This document shows, one piece after another, positions 7,390 to 16,277 of a stretch of 36,704 nucleotides of DNA. The notes under the pieces were generated by a model. The model saw only the letters and a list, made by a program, of their open reading frames with translations. It did not search any database and was not told the DNA's origin. How positions within the stretch are numbered: the stretch's first letter is position 1; the number at the start of each line of letters is the position of its first letter. Origin of the DNA: Terriglobia bacterium (GTDB taxonomy: Bacteria > Acidobacteriota > Terriglobia > Terriglobales > Acidobacteriaceae). A program made the position numbers and the translations under genes. The DNA lies in the NCBI GenBank assembly GCA_020073565.1, contig JAIQEY010000053.1:1-36704 (forward strand), in the 5' to 3' direction.

Positions 7390-7728
7390 ATGCCTTCTCT
7401 TGCCGATAAGACCTGCGTTCCCTGCCGCGGAGGAGTGCCGCCGCTGAAGGGCGAGAAGCTCGACGAGATTTACCATCAGTTGCCCGAGCATACGCAATGG
7501 AACGTCGTCGACGAGCACCACCTTGTGCGCGGCTACAGATTCCCGGACTTTCGGACCGCCCTTGCTTTTGTGAACAGAGTCGGAGCGCTGGCGGAGGAGC
7601 AGGGGCATCATCCGGATATCTTGCTCGTTTGGGGCAAAGTGGAGATCACGATCTGGACCCACGCCGTGAATGGGTTGACAGAGTCAGACTTCATTCTGGC
7701 GGCGAAGATCGATCAGCTGGAGAGGTAG
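7390..7728 (+). CDS. phhB: pterin-4a-carbinolamine dehydratase
   Basis: A 112-residue PCD/DCoH-family protein that dehydrates 4a-hydroxytetrahydropterin during recycling of the cofactor used by aromatic amino acid hydroxylases. The signature is EEQGHHPDILLVWGKVEITIWTHAVNGLTESDFILAAKID, here broken into GHHPD, the tetrahydropterin site, and TWTH-like ITIWTHAVNGLT, which supplies the second His pair. The N-terminus carries an extra CVPC motif of unknown role. The ATG at 7390 has GAGG upstream with a 5-nt spacer; longer readings of the frame have no support. No hydroxylase is adjacent, but a pterin biosynthesis group lies at 23-25 kb in the same window, so a shared tetrahydropterin role is plausible. 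Confidence 0.92.
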   Translation: MPSLADKTCVPCRGGVPPLKGEKLDEIYHQLPEHTQWNVVDEHHLVRGYRFPDFRTALAFVNRVGALAEEQGHHPDILLVWGKVEITIWTHAVNGLTESDFILAAKIDQLER

Positions 7729-7782
7729 GGATTACGCCAGGAAATTCTTGACCACAGATGGTACAGAGGAACAGAGAGGATC

Positions 7783-9084
7783 CTACCCGGCTGTTTCGGA
7801 ATTTCTTCGGATCGCCAGTCCCCACAGCGCCGCCGGGATCAGCATCAGCATGCCGGCAACGCTGGCCACGTGGCGGGCGGCGAAGCCCCAATCGACGAAG
7901 CGTCCCGCAAGATAGGCTCCCGCCGCAATTGTAAACATGCAGAGACCGAGGTCGGCGGAGAAGACGCGACCCCGAAACTTGTCGTCACTCTGCAATTGCA
8001 GGAGCGTGGTCGAGAAGACCCACACGATCGAGCTGCCGAAGTGCGCCATTATCACGCATAGGCAGGCTTGCCAGAGATGTCCGGACACTCCGAGCAGCGC
8101 ATAACCAGCGGCGGTCGCGAGATATCCCCAGAAGATTGCAATTTTCAGTTTAGGGATCCAGTGTCCTGCCCAGGGTGCAGTGAGCAGCGGACCGAGCAAC
8201 GCGCCCAAGCCGCGTGCGCCGAGCAGCAGGCTCATCCCGAGAAATGCTCCCCGGGCGGGATCAAGACCGTGCCAGCGCACCGCAAATTCTTTTTGTCCCA
8301 TGACGGTAAACAAGACCCAGCCTGGGCCGATGATCAGGTTGCCGAATTTTACAAACACGGTTGAGCGCAGCCGGACATGCGACCGCACATAGCGAATACC
8401 CGCAAGGATGGGCGAGAAGTCCACCAGTTCGCGCATGCGCCAGGGACGACCTCCCTCGGTGTGGGGCTCGGTGAAGCGCATGCCGAAGATGAGTGCAGCT
8501 GAGACAAGAAACGAGAGCGCATTGAGCGCGAAGACCGCGTCGCGTCCGAGCAGGGCGGCTACCACACCTCCGGCGGTTGCCCCTAGCATGAGGTTCACCG
8601 ACCACGTGGCCGAGGACAGCGTATTGGCCAGCACAACCTCTTCGCGCGCGACGATGTTGGGGATCACCGAACTGCGCGCCGGCTCGAAGAACGCAGCCAG
8701 GAGCGTCTCGGCCACTAGCAGCGGGTAGACCAGCCACACCATTTGTTTCGAGCGCACGAACAACATGCAGAGGACGATCAGCACGCGCCCGATGTCGGCG
8801 GCAATCATGACGTGCTTGCGGCGGAGACGGTCGTTGACGACCCCGGCGGTCGGGCCGATAAAGGTTTGCGGCAGGACTTGTAGAACCAGCGCCAGCGCCA
8901 CCGAGCCGGCGCGTCCGGTTAGTTGCAGAAGCAGGTTATAGATGGCAAGCGTGTAGAACCAGTCGCCGATCTCGCTTACGACTTGGGCGCTCCACAGGCG
9001 GCGGAAATTGCGATTGCCGCCGAGCAGACGCGCGTAAGAGGCCAGCGAGACCGGGCTAATTTCCAGCTCAGGAGCAGGTTCCAT
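7783..9084 (-). CDS. MFS transporter (EntS/MFS_3-like)
   Basis: A 433-residue inner-membrane protein with about 12 hydrophobic segments, from FRRLWSAQVVSEIGDWFYTLAIYNLL near the N-terminus to the last segment MLMLIPAALWGLAIRR. The opening (NFRRLWxAQxVSxxGDWF), the loop motif GVVNDRLRRKHVMIAADIGR after segment 2 and the FEPARSSVIPNIV stretch are typical of the MFS_3 branch that includes the enterobactin exporter EntS and several drug exporters. The substrate is unknown. The frame is open upstream to 9195, but the family N-terminus begins soon after the ATG at 9084, which is preferred although it has no clear ribosome site. It is followed by 54 nt without terminator signals. Confidence 0.85.
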   Translation of the reverse strand: MEPAPELEISPVSLASYARLLGGNRNFRRLWSAQVVSEIGDWFYTLAIYNLLLQLTGRAGSVALALVLQVLPQTFIGPTAGVVNDRLRRKHVMIAADIGRVLIVLCMLFVRSKQMVWLVYPLLVAETLLAAFFEPARSSVIPNIVAREEVVLANTLSSATWSVNLMLGATAGGVVAALLGRDAVFALNALSFLVSAALIFGMRFTEPHTEGGRPWRMRELVDFSPILAGIRYVRSHVRLRSTVFVKFGNLIIGPGWVLFTVMGQKEFAVRWHGLDPARGAFLGMSLLLGARGLGALLGPLLTAPWAGHWIPKLKIAIFWGYLATAAGYALLGVSGHLWQACLCVIMAHFGSSIVWVFSTTLLQLQSDDKFRGRVFSADLGLCMFTIAAGAYLAGRFVDWGFAARHVASVAGMLMLIPAALWGLAIRRNSETAG

Positions 9085-9358
9085 GGTGACGTGTGGCTTG
9101 ATCCGCGGAGTTAGACAGGATACCGGATCGTCACCCACGAAGCATGGTGAGAAACGAAATCCTACTGTGGAAGAACAGTGCGCAAAACGCTGCACACGAG
9201 TCTCGCGTGGGATCGGGAGGTTGTCATTTTCAGGGCAGTGTCAGGAACCCATAGAACCATAGACTCCCGCAGAAAAGCCTTCTTTGAACAGTTCGTGACA
9301 AGCGCTGCATTGGCACCTAGCGTGCCCTGATAGCAGCTGGGAAGATTTCGGCTAATCG

Positions 9359-10429
9359 CTAAGAGCCGTTCCGCCCGGTTGCTTTCCCCGAGCTGCCCAT
9401 CGTCTGCTTGAGATGAGCGGCAATCAGCTTGCCGTGGAACCGGCCATTTTCAATAAAGATTTCGTTGGTCTTCGAGCCTGCCACAATCACACCCGCCACG
9501 TAGACTCCTGGAACGTTCGACTCGAGGGTTTCGGGGTCACAAACCGGACGGTGCTGTTCCGTCGACAGTTCAATCCCAACGCTCCGGAGAAAATCGTAGT
9601 CGGGATGGTATCCGGTCATCGCAAACACAAAATCATTGTTCAGCCGGAGCGAACCCTTTGGGGTCAGGAGTACGACATAGTCTGCGCCGATTTCCTGCAC
9701 GGTACTGTTGAAGTAGGCGGTGATTTCGCCTGACTTGATGCGGTTCTCGATGTCAGGGCGCACCCAGTACTTCACATGGTGGTGCATCTGGGCTCCACGA
9801 TAGACCAGCGTAACCCGGGAACCGTGACGCCACAGATCCAGCGCGGTCTCGGCTGCTGAATTCTTGCCGCCAATGACCACCACGTCCGTGTCCGAATACG
9901 GGTGAGCCTCCCGATAATAGTGAAAGACCTTGCTCGAGTCTTCTCCCGGAATCCCGAGGTGGTTCGCGAGATCGTAGTATCCGGTGGCCACCACGATCTT
10001 GCGGGCGCAGTAGTCGTGGATGGCGCTGTGGCGGTCAGTTGCGGTCACCCGGAAATCGCCGTCTTCGCCCGTGATGGTTTTCACCCACTGGTACTGGCAG
10101 ACATGCAAATGATAGTGCTCGGCCACGCGGCGATAGTACTCGAGCGCCTCCTGTCGAGTTGGCTTCGCGAGCGCAGTGGTGAATGGTATGTCACCGATTT
10201 CCAGCAACTCCGGCGTGGTGAAGAAAACCATGTTGGTCGGATAGTGAAAGATGGAATTCACCAGGCAGCCCTTGTCGATGATGATCGACTTGAAGCCAGC
10301 CTTTTGCGCCTCGATCGCGCACGCCAGGCCGGTGGGGCCGGCGCCGACGAGGAGTAAGTCAGCCCACGAGTCGGGCCGTGCGTGGGCTTGGGTCCGCGGT
10401 AGAGTTTCCGGAATCTGTTCTACAGGCAA
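9359..10429 (-). CDS. ypdA: YpdA-family FAD/NAD(P)-dependent disulfide reductase-like protein
   Basis: A 356-residue flavoprotein. An N-terminal Rossmann FAD motif (LLLVGAGPTGLACAIEAQKAG, starting near residue 25), a second dinucleotide motif (VVVIGGKNSAAETALDLWRHG, near 185) and a C-terminal GVYVAGVIVAGSKTNEIFIENGRFHG place it in the YpdA group. Bacillus and Staphylococcus YpdA reduces bacillithiol disulfide with NADPH. YpdA lacks the CxxC of thioredoxin reductase, and none is seen here. The family N-terminus (FPTNMVFF-like HYPTNMVFFTTPELLEIG) is present. The only start upstream of the FAD motif is a TTG at 10429, 11 nt after AAAGG, with a stop codon just upstream, so the start is less certain. 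It probably follows the O-methyltransferase in one minus-strand run. Confidence 0.82.
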   Translation of the reverse strand: MPVEQIPETLPRTQAHARPDSWADLLLVGAGPTGLACAIEAQKAGFKSIIIDKGCLVNSIFHYPTNMVFFTTPELLEIGDIPFTTALAKPTRQEALEYYRRVAEHYHLHVCQYQWVKTITGEDGDFRVTATDRHSAIHDYCARKIVVATGYYDLANHLGIPGEDSSKVFHYYREAHPYSDTDVVVIGGKNSAAETALDLWRHGSRVTLVYRGAQMHHHVKYWVRPDIENRIKSGEITAYFNSTVQEIGADYVVLLTPKGSLRLNNDFVFAMTGYHPDYDFLRSVGIELSTEQHRPVCDPETLESNVPGVYVAGVIVAGSKTNEIFIENGRFHGKLIAAHLKQTMGSSGKATGRNGS

Positions 10430-10526
10430 GACGATCAGGGCCTTTATCGGAGGTTAGGAAAACAAATGATTCTAGCACCTGGGGCTGGACCTCACCGCAG
10501 CCGCAAATGTCTTCCGTCCGAAGCCC

Positions 10527-11189
10527 CTACTTCTTCACGCAAACGGAAACCCCGTCGCGAATGGGCAGAATGGTCGTAAGCAACTCTTTCGACTCATAGG
10601 TCAGTCGATTGAATTCCAGAATCGCCTTCGTTTCCGCGTCTGGGTTCGGCTGCGCGACCTTTCCGCTCCACAGAGCGTTGTCGGTGATGAACAATCCGCC
10701 GCTCTTCAGACGTGGAAGGGCCAGGCGGACGACTCGCGGGTAGTCGGTTTTGTCTACATCGTTGAAGATGATGTCGTAAGGTTCCTTTCCCTCAGACAGC
10801 AGTTCGAGAGCGTCGCCCACGCGCACGGTGATGCGCTGGCTGACGCCAGCCCGTTCGAAGTAACGCCGGGCTTTGTCGGCGTTCTTGTGATCGCCATCGG
10901 TGTAAATGACGCGCCCGCTCTCACCGACCGCGCGAGCCCACCAGATCGTGGAATACCCGATCGCCGATCCCATCTCAAAAACTCTCTTGGCGCCGCTGAT
11001 GATCGCGAGTTGGTATAGGATGCGCGCAACCGCCGGGCCCACGATCGGCACGTCATTCTTCGCAGCCTCTGCTTCCATCTCGGTGAGAACCTCGTCCCGC
11101 GGCGGCAGCATGGCGTATAGATAATCTTCGACTTCCGGAACTGTGATTCCACCCATGCGCCAATCGGCCTGTGCGTTCTGGTCAGCCAT
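10527..11189 (-). CDS. class I SAM-dependent O-methyltransferase (family 3)
   Basis: A 220-residue methyltransferase of the caffeoyl-CoA/catechol O-methyltransferase type. Motif I is KRVFEMGSAIGYSTIWWARAV (about 67-87), followed by the acidic residue binding the ribose in VIYTDGDHKNADKA. The metal/catalytic stretch is IIFNDVDKTDYPRVVRLALPRLKSGG, and a later ITDNALWSGKV holds the second metal-ligand region. Bacterial members methylate diverse phenolic or small hydroxylated compounds; the substrate is unknown. The ATG at 11189 has AAAGGA 4 nt upstream. The start is 75 nt from the upstream UPF0173 gene, and that gap contains a strong REP-like hairpin which may limit read-through. Confidence 0.85.
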   Translation of the reverse strand: MADQNAQADWRMGGITVPEVEDYLYAMLPPRDEVLTEMEAEAAKNDVPIVGPAVARILYQLAIISGAKRVFEMGSAIGYSTIWWARAVGESGRVIYTDGDHKNADKARRYFERAGVSQRITVRVGDALELLSEGKEPYDIIFNDVDKTDYPRVVRLALPRLKSGGLFITDNALWSGKVAQPNPDAETKAILEFNRLTYESKELLTTILPIRDGVSVCVKK

Positions 11190-11205
11190 GTGTTCCTTTC
11201 ATCTT

Positions 11206-11267
11206 GTAGCGCCGATCGGGTGCCCCACTCATCGCGCACGTTGCGATGAGTGGGAACACGGCGCTAC
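11206..11267. repeat. REP-like double hairpin (GTAGCGC-type ends)
   Basis: Outer arms GTAGCGCCG (11206-11214) and CGGCGCTAC (11259-11267) are perfect complements. Inside them, CCCACTCATCGC (11224-11235) and GCGATGAGTGGG (11243-11254) pair perfectly across a 7-nt loop. The UPF0173 stop codon lies within the outer arm. Related ends occur at 17996-18068 and 23077-23115, and the inner hairpin has a structural homologue at 21004-21032. Confidence 0.8.
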
Positions 11268-11965
11268 GAAATCGTTTGCCCTGGTTTTAGTTCGACGACT
11301 TTTACTTCCGGTACGAGCGCCTGCAATTCGCTGGGCTTCCCTGTCAGGAGGGGAAAGGTCCCAAAGTGCATGGGGATGACCGTCTCCGGCTTCAGCAGTT
11401 TACAGGCGTAGGCAGCCTCGCACGGCGACATGGTAAAACGGTCGCCGATGGGCAACATGGCAATCTTCGGTGCGTACAGGTCCCGGATGATCGTCATGTC
11501 GCTGAAGACGTTCGTGTCGCCGGCGTGATAGAGCTTCACGCCGTTTGAGAACTCAAGCACGTACCCGCACGCCTCGCCGCCATACACGATCTGGTCGCCA
11601 TCCAGAATGCCGCAGGAATGCACGGCGTGCACCATGGTGATTTTGACGTCGGCGACGGTCTGCGTGCCGCCTTTGTTCATGGGCGCGAGCTGCTTGACGC
11701 CTTTCTTTTCCAGCCACAGGCAGAGTTCGTAAATTCCAACCGCCACGGAATCGTGTTTCTTGGCGACATCGACCGCGTCGGCAATGTGGTCGAAATGCCC
11801 ATGCGTACAGATGAGCACGTCGGCGCGTTGCACGTTCTTCTCGCTGTCCGGACACATGGGATTGCCCCCAATCCAGGGATCAACGTAGAACCGCTTCCCT
11901 TCCGGGGTCTCAATACGGAACGCAGAGTGGCCGAGCCAAGTGAGCTTGATGCCTTTGAGATTCAT
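11264..11965 (-). CDS. UPF0173 metal-dependent hydrolase (UlaG-like MBL fold)
   Basis: A 233-residue metallo-beta-lactamase-fold protein of the UPF0173/UlaG-like group. It opens with LTWLGHSAFRIE, binds metals through THGHFDHIAD (about 54-63), and later has HAVHSCG, YHAGDTNVFSDM and PMHFGTFPLL, each in family order. The length is typical. The enzymatic substrate of this group is not established in general; UlaG itself is an L-ascorbate-6-phosphate lactonase. The gene begins at 11965 and lies 64 nt downstream of the rhodanese gene on the same strand. The stop codon is inside the arm of a REP-like hairpin. No clear Shine-Dalgarno sequence is seen. Confidence 0.88.
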   Translation of the reverse strand: MNLKGIKLTWLGHSAFRIETPEGKRFYVDPWIGGNPMCPDSEKNVQRADVLICTHGHFDHIADAVDVAKKHDSVAVGIYELCLWLEKKGVKQLAPMNKGGTQTVADVKITMVHAVHSCGILDGDQIVYGGEACGYVLEFSNGVKLYHAGDTNVFSDMTIIRDLYAPKIAMLPIGDRFTMSPCEAAYACKLLKPETVIPMHFGTFPLLTGKPSELQALVPEVKVVELKPGQTIS

Positions 11966-12029
11966 AGGTCCATTCTCGGATAGGAGTTCTGTGGGCTCCG
12001 ATGCAGCGACACCGACGGATGACGATCTA

Positions 12030-12377
12030 TTAACTTTTCATCCACCCGTTGTACCCACCCGCCAGCGAGATCACGTTGCGAAATCCCATTTTGGCGAGCA
12101 TCCAGCCCGCAAGCAGCGATCGAACGCCGCCTGCGCAATAGAGCACCAGCTTCTTGTCCTTGTCCGTTGTAACGCCGTCGATCTTGACTTCCACTAGGCC
12201 GCGAGGAATCGGGATTGCGTTGGCGATCGTACCGCGCGACACTTCTTCCGGTTCCCGGACATCGATCAGAACAAACTCTTCCCCTGCCTGCTGCATGTGT
12301 TTGAGGTCCGCGGGGCCAATTTCCCGGACGTCTTTCTTCGCCTCATTCAGCAGGTTAGCTAGTTCCGGCATAGGCAT
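12030..12377 (-). CDS. single-domain rhodanese-like sulfurtransferase
   Basis: A 115-residue cytoplasmic rhodanese domain. The active-site loop is LYCAGGVRS, with the catalytic Cys that would carry a persulfide, and the CH2A-like motif FVLIDVREPEE comes before it. The ending GFRNVISLAGGYNGWMKS is typical. There is no signal peptide. An N-terminal segment of about 20 residues (ANLLNEAKKDVREIGPADL) precedes the domain. The first ATG (12377) has GGAGG 8 nt upstream and is preferred over the ATG two codons later. It heads a minus-strand run with the UPF0173 gene and is divergent from hpt. A role in sulfur transfer or detoxification is possible, but the partner is unknown. Confidence 0.88.
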   Translation of the reverse strand: MPMPELANLLNEAKKDVREIGPADLKHMQQAGEEFVLIDVREPEEVSRGTIANAIPIPRGLVEVKIDGVTTDKDKKLVLYCAGGVRSLLAGWMLAKMGFRNVISLAGGYNGWMKS

Positions 12378-12486
12378 GGGTCATTCCTCCGTGCGAACTA
12401 GCATTCTAGTGACGTCGAGCAAGGCGCGCAACGAGGGCAGAGAGCGAGGTACCAGATAAGGCTTTCCGGTTGCGGCCAATCTCGTG

Positions 12487-12492
12487 TATAAG
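12487..12492 (+). promoter_or_regulatory. candidate -10 element of hpt
   Basis: TATAAG lies only 10 nt before the hpt ATG and no Shine-Dalgarno sequence is present, so a leaderless or very short-leader transcript is possible. No convincing -35 was found. Confidence 0.35.
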
Positions 12493-12502
12493 ATTGTCCT
12501 CA

Positions 12503-13060
12503 ATGCCTGACCTCAAAGTGCTGCTGTCGCGAGATCAGATTGCCAAACGAGTTGCCGAAATGGGAGAAGAGATTACCCGCGACTATCGCGGACAGTCCAT
12601 CATCTTCGTCGGCGTCCTCAAAGGCGCGTCTATCTTTCTCAGCGATCTTGCCCGCCATGTCTCGCTCGATGCCACCTTCGACTTCATCGGGATCTCGAGC
12701 TACGGAAACCGTCCCACTCCCAAAGAGGACCCCGCCGGCCACGCTGCCTGGGATTCGCTGGGCGAAGTGCGTGTGACCAAAGACATGGATAATTCTCTCG
12801 CCGATCGCAACGTCATTCTCGTCGAAGACATCCTCGACACCGGGCTAACGCTGAATTACATCTCGAAGCTCGTGCAGGCACACCAGCCCAAGTCGCTCCG
12901 CATCGCGGCTTTACTCGACAAGCCTACACGCCGCAAACAGCCCATCCAGGCGCATTACATCGGCTTTACTATTCCGGATGCTTACGTGGTCGGCTACGGC
13001 TTGGATTACGCGGAGAAATATCGCAATCTTCCAGACATCTGCGTCATCGAGAATCTCTGA
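12503..13060 (+). CDS. hpt: hypoxanthine phosphoribosyltransferase
   Basis: A 185-residue purine salvage enzyme that converts hypoxanthine or guanine plus PRPP to IMP or GMP in the cytoplasm. The PRPP-binding motif is NVILVEDILDTGLTL (about 103-117), with the Glu-Asp pair of the family. Earlier come the VGVLKGASIFLSDLAR loop and FIGISSYG, and the flexible catalytic segment follows. The late VGYGLDYAEKYRNLPDICVI is the base-binding C-terminal signature. The frame is open 11 codons further upstream, but the ATG at 12503 gives the normal family N-terminus. The next gene starts 77 nt later on the same strand. Confidence 0.95.
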   Translation: MPDLKVLLSRDQIAKRVAEMGEEITRDYRGQSIIFVGVLKGASIFLSDLARHVSLDATFDFIGISSYGNRPTPKEDPAGHAAWDSLGEVRVTKDMDNSLADRNVILVEDILDTGLTLNYISKLVQAHQPKSLRIAALLDKPTRRKQPIQAHYIGFTIPDAYVVGYGLDYAEKYRNLPDICVIENL

Positions 13061-13137
13061 GACGGGCAATCGGAGGAATGTTTTCGTCGTGATTCCGGTT
13101 CGTCCCCTGGGCTGCGGGCTCGCGCTGGGCTGCTATC

Positions 13138-14913
13138 ATGAACACGGTGAAAACGATCACGCCACCAACCCCGCGCCCGTACGAGGTCGAGCCCCTCCTG
13201 CTCGAAGTGGCCGACGTGGTCAATACCACGCTCGATCTGGAGACCACCCTGCGCCGGGTGGCGGAGGTAGTCCGCAAAGTCATTGACTATGAGATTTTTG
13301 CCATTCTTTTGCTGAATGAGCAGCGGCAGGAACTCTACGTGCGCTTCCAGGTGGGCTACCCGCCCGAAGTCGCCGACCGCATGCGCATCAAAATAGGCGA
13401 AGGAGTCACCGGGCGCGCCGCCCAGTCCCGCCAGGCGGTTCTCGTCGGGGACACCGCCACGTTGGACTACTACATCCCCGCCGTTCCCAACGTGCACTCG
13501 GAATTGGCAATTCCCCTGATCGTCAAGAACCGCGTCATTGGGGTCATCGATATTGAGGCGCGGGAAAAGGAATATTTCACCGAAGAACACAAGCGATTGC
13601 TGACGCTGATCGCGTCGCGCATGGGGGTCGGCATCGAGAATGCGCGCTTGCATACCCGCATCACCCGTCAGGCCCGCGCATTGTTGCTGCTGAACGAGAT
13701 TGCGCAGGAACTAACCTCCATCCTGAACCTGGATGAACTGCTCAAGCGCATTGCCGAACTGCTCAACCGCCTGATCGATTACCAGATGTTCAGCATTCTG
13801 CTAGTCGACGCGAGCGGCGAAAAACTGCAGCACCGGTTCTCGCAGCGCTTTCAGGAGAGGCTGCACCTCAAGCACGATATCCCGCTCGGTCGCGGCGTCG
13901 TGGGCTATGCAGCGCAGGCCAAGGAAGCCGTTCTGGTTCCGGACGTGAGCAAGAATTCGCGCTACATTGCGGTCAATCCGGAAACGAAGTCGGAACTCGC
14001 AGTGCCGTTGATCTACAAAGAGAAAGTCATCGGAGTGCTCGATCTCGAACACACGCGCCGCGGATACTTCACCGAAGACCACAAGCGGACGCTGACCACG
14101 CTAGCCGCACAGATCGCGATTGCCATTGAAAACGCGCGTCTGTACGAAGAGATTGCCCGCCAAGAGCAGCGTCTAGAGCGCGATCTGGCGCTGGCGCGCG
14201 AGCTGCAATTCCGTTTACTGCCACATTCGCAGCCGAAGATGAACAATCTCGAAGTGGAAGCCAAGTTTGTACCAGCGCGAGCTATTGGCGGCGATCTCTA
14301 CGATTTCGTGCCGTACTCGCTCTCGCGGCTGGGTATAGCGATCGGAGACGTCAGCGGCAAGGGCGCTCCGGCGGCGATTTATGCGGCGCTGGTCAGCGGC
14401 ATCCTGCGTTCTCATGCGCCCATTGAACCCGGTCCGGCGGAGATGCTTTCCGCCGTCAATCTGTCGCTCGCTGAGCGCAGAATTGAAGCGCAGTTCGTCT
14501 CGATCATCTATGCCGTCTGGGATGATGAACAGCGCACTTTGCTGGTTGCCAATTCCGGATTGCCTCGACCCATCTATTGTCACGACGGGAAGACGGAAGT
14601 CATCGAGGCCACCGGGTTGCCTCTGGGGATGTTCGATGAAGCCGAGTACGATGAGTTCAAGTTCCGCGCGAAGCCGGGCGATATGTTTGTGTTCTTCAGC
14701 GATGGCATCCTTGACGCACGGAACCGGCATGGCGAGTCGTTTGGCCGGGAGCGCGTGGAAAAGCTTGTGGCCGGGTGCGTGGCGCAATCGCCCGATTGTG
14801 TGGTCAACAACATCTTCAACGCGGTGACCGAGCATGCGGTGGGCGTCGATGCCTTCGACGACCAGACCGTGGTGGCGATCAAAGTCAAGAGCGGCACGGG
14901 CAAACGCAAGTGA
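13138..14913 (+). CDS. GAF-GAF-PP2C protein serine phosphatase (RsbU/SpoIIE type)
   Basis: A 591-residue soluble signalling protein. Two GAF domains, roughly residues 20-175 and 185-345, are near-duplicates: each ends with a stretch like VIGVxDxExxxxxYFTEDHKRxLTxLAxxxxxxIENARL. A coiled-coil linker (ARQEQRLERDLALARELQFRLLP) precedes a PP2C-type SpoIIE domain from about 365 to 585. Its metal-binding motifs are IGGDLYDF, IGDVSGKGAPAA, FFSDGILDARN and AFDDQTVVAIKV. Proteins of this type dephosphorylate anti-anti-sigma factors in partner-switching pathways in response to ligands or redox state sensed by GAF. No anti-sigma or STAS gene is in the window. The stop codon overlaps the start of lysA (GTGA), an unusual pairing of signalling and amino acid genes. 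The ATG at 13138 lacks a clear ribosome site. Confidence 0.9.
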   Translation: MNTVKTITPPTPRPYEVEPLLLEVADVVNTTLDLETTLRRVAEVVRKVIDYEIFAILLLNEQRQELYVRFQVGYPPEVADRMRIKIGEGVTGRAAQSRQAVLVGDTATLDYYIPAVPNVHSELAIPLIVKNRVIGVIDIEAREKEYFTEEHKRLLTLIASRMGVGIENARLHTRITRQARALLLLNEIAQELTSILNLDELLKRIAELLNRLIDYQMFSILLVDASGEKLQHRFSQRFQERLHLKHDIPLGRGVVGYAAQAKEAVLVPDVSKNSRYIAVNPETKSELAVPLIYKEKVIGVLDLEHTRRGYFTEDHKRTLTTLAAQIAIAIENARLYEEIARQEQRLERDLALARELQFRLLPHSQPKMNNLEVEAKFVPARAIGGDLYDFVPYSLSRLGIAIGDVSGKGAPAAIYAALVSGILRSHAPIEPGPAEMLSAVNLSLAERRIEAQFVSIIYAVWDDEQRTLLVANSGLPRPIYCHDGKTEVIEATGLPLGMFDEAEYDEFKFRAKPGDMFVFFSDGILDARNRHGESFGRERVEKLVAGCVAQSPDCVVNNIFNAVTEHAVGVDAFDDQTVVAIKVKSGTGKRK

Positions 14914-16229
14914 AGGCGGCCGGCAAAGCTGGGCTGTTGCGGCCGCCCGCGTTTTCCTACCGCCCGCGTAGGGACATCCGCCCTAGGCTGTCCAACCGCG
15001 CACAGCTTTTCTGCGAATCGGTTTCGCTCGAGCGACTCGCCGAACGTCACGGCACACCCCTTTACGTTTATTCCGCGGAGATGATCCGCGCCCGGATCAA
15101 AGCCTTCCAGCGCGCCTTTCGCGCCGTTCCCTATACGCTCTGTTATTCGGTCAAGGCCAACTCAACGCTCGGCATTCTGCGTTTGATCGCGCGCCTGGGA
15201 GCTGGGTTCGATGTGGTTTCTGGAGGAGAGTTAGAGCGCGTTCTGCGAGTCAAACGGCAGGCGGCCCGCAACGTGGTTTTTTCCGGCGTCGGCAAGACTG
15301 TGTCCGAGATGGAGCTGGCGCTGAAGGCCGGGATCCTGCTGTTCAACATCGAAAGCCCGTCGGAACTGCGAACGCTCGCGGAAACCGCTGCACGCCTGAA
15401 GAGACCGGCTCAGATTGCGGTGCGCGTCAATCCCGACGTCTCCGCAGAAACTCATCCTTACATTTCGACGGGGCTGCATGAGCACAAGTTTGGGGTACCC
15501 ATTCCCGAGGCCCTGGTGCTCTACCGGGAAGCCGCAAAGTACCCGCGTCTGAAGGTAGCTGGGGTGAGTGTCCACATCGGCTCGCAGATTACCGATCTTA
15601 GTAATTTTCAGGACGCACTCCTGCGGGTTGCGGAGCTTGTGCGCCAGTTGCGCCGGGAAGGACACGAAATCCGCTATGTCGACGCCGGCGGTGGCCTCGG
15701 GATTTCGTATGAGGGGCTACAACAGCAATTCGCCGAGCAAATCTCTGCTTACGCCGAAGCTGTACTCCAGCCACTGCGCGGGCTCGACGTGCATCTTCTG
15801 CTCGAGCCTGGTCGATCAATTGTTGGAGCCGCAGGAGTGCTGCTGACGCGCGTGCTCTACCGGAAGACGAATAACCATAAGCGGTTCCTGATCGTGGATG
15901 CCGCAATGAATGACCTGCTACGGCCGTCGCTATATCGCGCCTATCACGAAATTGTCCCGGTAAGTTGTCGATCCCAGGAGAAGGAAACCACGGATGTAGT
16001 CGGTCCAATCTGCGAGACCGGAGACTTCTTCGCACGCGAACGCGAGTTACCCGTCGTGGGCGAAGGCGACCTGCTGGCGATTCTTGACGCTGGCGCATAC
16101 GGCGCCGTGCTCGGCTCTAACTACAATACGCGCGGCAAACCAGCCGAAGTCCTGGTGGATGCAGGCAAGACGCGCTTGATCCGACAGCGAGAGAGTGTGA
16201 AGGATCAGTTGCGGCGAGAGCGGCTTTAA
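14910..16229 (+). CDS. lysA: diaminopimelate decarboxylase
   Basis: A 439-residue PLP enzyme of fold type III that converts meso-diaminopimelate to L-lysine in the cytoplasm. The PLP lysine is K82 in CYSVKANST. The phosphate-binding and dimer motifs follow in order: VRVNPDV, HEHKFGVP, HIGSQITD, VDAGGGLGI, LLEPGRSIVG and GPICETGDFFA, which brings the active-site Cys from the partner subunit. The frame is open further upstream, inside the phosphatase gene, but GTG at 14910 overlaps the upstream stop as GTGA and leaves an N-terminal extension of about 30 residues before the family start (LFCESVSLERLAERHGTPLYVYS). Translation is therefore probably coupled to the phosphatase. A later internal start cannot be excluded. 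Confidence 0.93.
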   Translation: MKAAGKAGLLRPPAFSYRPRRDIRPRLSNRAQLFCESVSLERLAERHGTPLYVYSAEMIRARIKAFQRAFRAVPYTLCYSVKANSTLGILRLIARLGAGFDVVSGGELERVLRVKRQAARNVVFSGVGKTVSEMELALKAGILLFNIESPSELRTLAETAARLKRPAQIAVRVNPDVSAETHPYISTGLHEHKFGVPIPEALVLYREAAKYPRLKVAGVSVHIGSQITDLSNFQDALLRVAELVRQLRREGHEIRYVDAGGGLGISYEGLQQQFAEQISAYAEAVLQPLRGLDVHLLLEPGRSIVGAAGVLLTRVLYRKTNNHKRFLIVDAAMNDLLRPSLYRAYHEIVPVSCRSQEKETTDVVGPICETGDFFARERELPVVGEGDLLAILDAGAYGAVLGSNYNTRGKPAEVLVDAGKTRLIRQRESVKDQLRRERL

Positions 16230-16277
16230 TTCTATGCCAAACGTTTGTGCCGGCTCACAGCGATTCCAGAAAGGGCG

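Noticed and set aside
7750..7775. ACCACAGATGG-like purine-rich repeat after the pterin dehydratase gene
   Set aside because: It lacks the 7-nt period and pairing partners seen at other loci; too short to call.
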